A stretch of DNA of 7,152 bases from Ruminococcus sp. (GTDB lineage: Bacteria > Bacillota > Clostridia > Oscillospirales > Ruminococcaceae): positions 1 through 7,152 of the forward strand of contig JAILFF010000116.1 in the NCBI GenBank assembly GCA_024697705.1. Reading direction: 5' to 3'. Both the position numbers and the translations under genes were made by a program. The notes under the pieces were generated by a model. It made no database searches and was not told the DNA's origin. It saw only the letters and a list, made by a program, of their open reading frames with translations. Below, piece by piece: positions 4,956 to 7,152 of the stretch. Numbering within the stretch: the stretch's first letter is position 1; every line of letters starts with the position of its first letter.

Positions 4956-7152
4956 ATGATAAAGAAAATACCCGGAGATTACGAGCTCCCGCTTTATCTT
5001 TTCCATGAAGGCTCTATGAAGACGGCATACGACTTTTTCGGCTGCCACCCCGAAGAGCGCGACGGCGTTAAGGGTCACGTTTTCAGAGTCTGGGCGCAGA
5101 ACGCCAAAAGCGTTTCGCTCGTCGGCGATTTTAACGGCTGGAACGAAGGCGCTACGCCGATGGAACAGCTCGAAGGCTCGGGCGTGTGGGAGACGTTCGT
5201 TTCGGGACTGAAAACCTACGACAATTACAAATATGCCATAAACGGCGTTGACGGCGTGACAAGGCTCAAAGCCGACCCCTACGGCGTTCACATGAGCGTT
5301 TCGCCCGAGACTGCCTCGAAGGTGTATGATATTTCGGGCTACAAATGGAACGACGAAAAATATCAGAAAGCCAAGAAAGCTATCAATATCTACGACAGTC
5401 CCATGAATATCTACGAGGTTCATCTGAACTCGTGGAAGGCTTGCACGACAGGCAAGTATTACAGCTATCCCGGCTTTGCGGAGGAGATCATACCCTATCT
5501 GAAAGATATGGCTTATACGCACATCGAGTTCATGCCGCTGGCGGAGTTCCCGTTTGACGGCTCGTGGGGCTATCAGGGGATAGGCTACTACGCGCCGACC
5601 TCGCGTTTCGGCACTCCGCACGATTTCATGAAGATGGTGGATATGTTCCACGAGGCGGGGATATCCGTTATCCTCGACTGGGTGCCCGCGCACTTCCCGC
5701 GTGACGCCGCAGGTCTGTTTGAATTTGACGGCGGCGCTTCGTATGAATATTCCGACCCCAGGAAGCGAGACCATTTCGCGTGGGGCACGAGAGTATTCGA
5801 TTACGGCAGACCCGAGGTAAGGAGCTTTCTTATCTCGAACGCGCTGTACTGGCTGGAGAAGTATCACATCGACGGTCTGCGCGTTGATGCCGTGGCTTCG
5901 ATGCTTTATCTTGACTACGACCGCCGCGACGGCGAATGGACGCCCAACGAATTCGGCGGACATGAGAATCTCGAAGCGATTGACTTCCTGCACAAGCTCA
6001 ACGAAGCGGTGTTTGAACGCAATCCGCAGGCGCTTATGATAGCCGAGGAATCCACCGCGTGGCCGATGGTGACGAAGCCCGTTTCCGATAAGGGTCTCGG
6101 CTTCAACTTCAAGTGGAACATGGGCTGGATGAACGATATGCTGAAATATATGCAGATGGATCCGATCCACCGTGCCTTCCATCACGATATGCTGACGTTC
6201 TCGTTCTTCTATGCCTTCTCGGAGAACTTTATCCTGCCGATCTCGCATGACGAGGTCGTTCACGGCAAGGCTTCGCTCGTCAACAAGATGTTCGGCGGCG
6301 ACTTCGATATGAAGCTTGCGCAGGCAAGGCTCTTCATGGCGTATATGACCGCTCACCCGGGCAAAAAGCTGCTGTTCATGGGCAGCGAGTTCGCTCAGGC
6401 GAGAGAATGGGACTACGAGAACGGTCTTGAATGGTTCATGATCGAGGAATTCGAGCATCACCGCAATTATCAGAAGTTCGTAAGAACGCTCAATCATTTC
6501 TATAAAGATACCCCCGCGCTGTGGCAGAGAGACTTCTCGTGGGAGGGCTTCTCGTGGATATCGAACGACGACTACAAGCAGAGCATAATCATCTTCCGCC
6601 GCTACGATAAGGAGGGCAACGAGCTTATCGTCGTCTGCAACTTCGTACCCGTAGCGAGGACGAGCTACTGCTTCGGCGTTCCCTACGAGGGCGAATATAC
6701 CGAGGTCTTGAACTGCACGTCCGCAGACGGCTCGCCGATCACCAACGGCACGGTACACTCGAAGCCCGTACCGATGCACGGTCTCGATCATTCGATCTGC
6801 ATTGATATCCCGGCTTACGGCTGTTTGTATTTCACCGTAAAGAAGGACAAGCAGAAGAGGACAAGGCGCAGAAAGTCCGAGATCATTAATTCGGCAGTAG
6901 TCGAGGAAACTCCCAAGAAACAGTCGGTTAAAAAAACGGGCAGAAAATCCAAGGCTGAAAAGGCGGCAGAGGAAGTAAAGGTCGAAGAGACCGCTCCCGA
7001 CACGCCGCCCAAAAAACGCGGCAGAAAGCCCAAGACCGAAGAAGCTCCCGCCGCGGAAGAAAAGCCCGCAAAAAAGAAACCGGGCAGAAAAACGAAGGCT
7101 GAAAAAGCTGCCGAAGCGGTGAAGGTCGAAGAGACCGCTCCCGACGCGCCGC
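4956..7152 (+). CDS. glgB: 1,4-alpha-glucan branching enzyme GlgB with basic repetitive C-terminal tail (3' end beyond window)
   Basis: GlgB makes alpha-1,6 branches in glycogen by moving cut alpha-1,4 chains. AAGGAGG (4942-4948) lies 7 nt before ATG 4956. The 732 visible codons hold a short N-terminus, a CBM48-like beta domain (about 40-120; RVWAQNAKSVSLVGDFNGW), and a GH13 barrel with DWVPAHFP (from Asp241), GLRVDAV (nucleophile Asp311), MIAEEST (acid/base Glu364) and SHDEVVHGK (Asp432). The C-terminal beta domain ends near residue 628 (YGCLYFTV). All catalytic residues are present. The frame then stays open for over 100 residues as a Lys/Glu/Ala/Pro-rich tail with GRK cores at 662, 689 and 710. 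Such a tail is not part of the ordinary branching enzyme. The core spans about 630 aa, typical of short Firmicute GlgB. No other glycogen gene lies upstream; glgC, glgD or glgA may follow beyond the edge. Confidence 0.97.
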   Translation, partial: MIKKIPGDYELPLYLFHEGSMKTAYDFFGCHPEERDGVKGHVFRVWAQNAKSVSLVGDFNGWNEGATPMEQLEGSGVWETFVSGLKTYDNYKYAINGVDGVTRLKADPYGVHMSVSPETASKVYDISGYKWNDEKYQKAKKAINIYDSPMNIYEVHLNSWKACTTGKYYSYPGFAEEIIPYLKDMAYTHIEFMPLAEFPFDGSWGYQGIGYYAPTSRFGTPHDFMKMVDMFHEAGISVILDWVPAHFPRDAAGLFEFDGGASYEYSDPRKRDHFAWGTRVFDYGRPEVRSFLISNALYWLEKYHIDGLRVDAVASMLYLDYDRRDGEWTPNEFGGHENLEAIDFLHKLNEAVFERNPQALMIAEESTAWPMVTKPVSDKGLGFNFKWNMGWMNDMLKYMQMDPIHRAFHHDMLTFSFFYAFSENFILPISHDEVVHGKASLVNKMFGGDFDMKLAQARLFMAYMTAHPGKKLLFMGSEFAQAREWDYENGLEWFMIEEFEHHRNYQKFVRTLNHFYKDTPALWQRDFSWEGFSWISNDDYKQSIIIFRRYDKEGNELIVVCNFVPVARTSYCFGVPYEGEYTEVLNCTSADGSPITNGTVHSKPVPMHGLDHSICIDIPAYGCLYFTVKKDKQKRTRRRKSEIINSAVVEETPKKQSVKKTGRKSKAEKAAEEVKVEETAPDTPPKKRGRKPKTEEAPAAEEKPAKKKPGRKTKAEKAAEAVKVEETAPDAP
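6939..7152 (+). repeat. 144-nt period direct repeat encoding the GlgB tail
   Basis: A 70-nt unit at 6939-7008 recurs at 7083-7152, in frame and 48 codons apart. The encoded copies are GRKSKAEKAAEEVKVEETAP and GRKTKAEKAAEAVKVEETAP, each followed by D, T/A, P. The last part of the unit, 24 nt at 6978-7001 and 7122-7145, is identical in DNA. A related GRKPKTEEAP core lies between them (from residue 689). The second copy runs to the window edge, so the copy number is unknown. Confidence 0.9.

Noticed and set aside
4869..6791. A 640-codon open frame on the minus strand across glgB
   Set aside because: It is antisense to a fully supported GlgB with intact GH13 motifs, has no recognisable family, and follows from the strong codon bias of glgB.

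Overview
The window looks like a chromosomal fragment of an anaerobic, spore-lineage Firmicute. The likeliest placement is a Ruminococcus-like clostridium. This rests on a clostridial-type SpoIIE with a perfect Spo0A box in its promoter, GGAGG-type ribosome binding sites, AT-rich intergenic spacers between GC-richer genes, and a class I PurE. The genus is inferred, not shown.

Layout. The left part reads on the minus strand: a small hypothetical ORF (958-755), then a strong sigma-A promoter (736-708), then a structured RNA of about 155-160 nt (about 701-538) that I propose is 6S RNA, then an intrinsic terminator (521-485), then purE (461 to beyond base 1). A divergent AT-rich spacer (959-1213) carries the plus-strand promoter of rsmA and a long inverted repeat built of heptamers. 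The rest reads on the plus strand: rsmA (1223-2101), spoIIE (2180-4474), a non-coding stretch of about 480 nt, and glgB (4956 to beyond the right edge).

The genes are mainly housekeeping or core developmental: purine synthesis (PurE), 16S rRNA dimethylation (RsmA), activation of the first forespore sigma factor (SpoIIE) and glycogen branching (GlgB). They do not form one pathway. Each plus-strand gene appears to have its own promoter, and all three share an extended -10 of the form TGTTAWAAT.

The items most worth a second look are: (i) the proposed 6S RNA-terminator-purE arrangement; (ii) the spoIIE promoter, with a Spo0A box over the -35 and 21-bp spacing as known for B. subtilis spoIIE; (iii) a 24-bp stem in the 5' leader of glgB; and (iv) a basic, repetitive, AT-hook-like C-terminal tail on the branching enzyme that continues past the window edge. 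I saw no transposase, CRISPR array, tRNA, rRNA or defence system.
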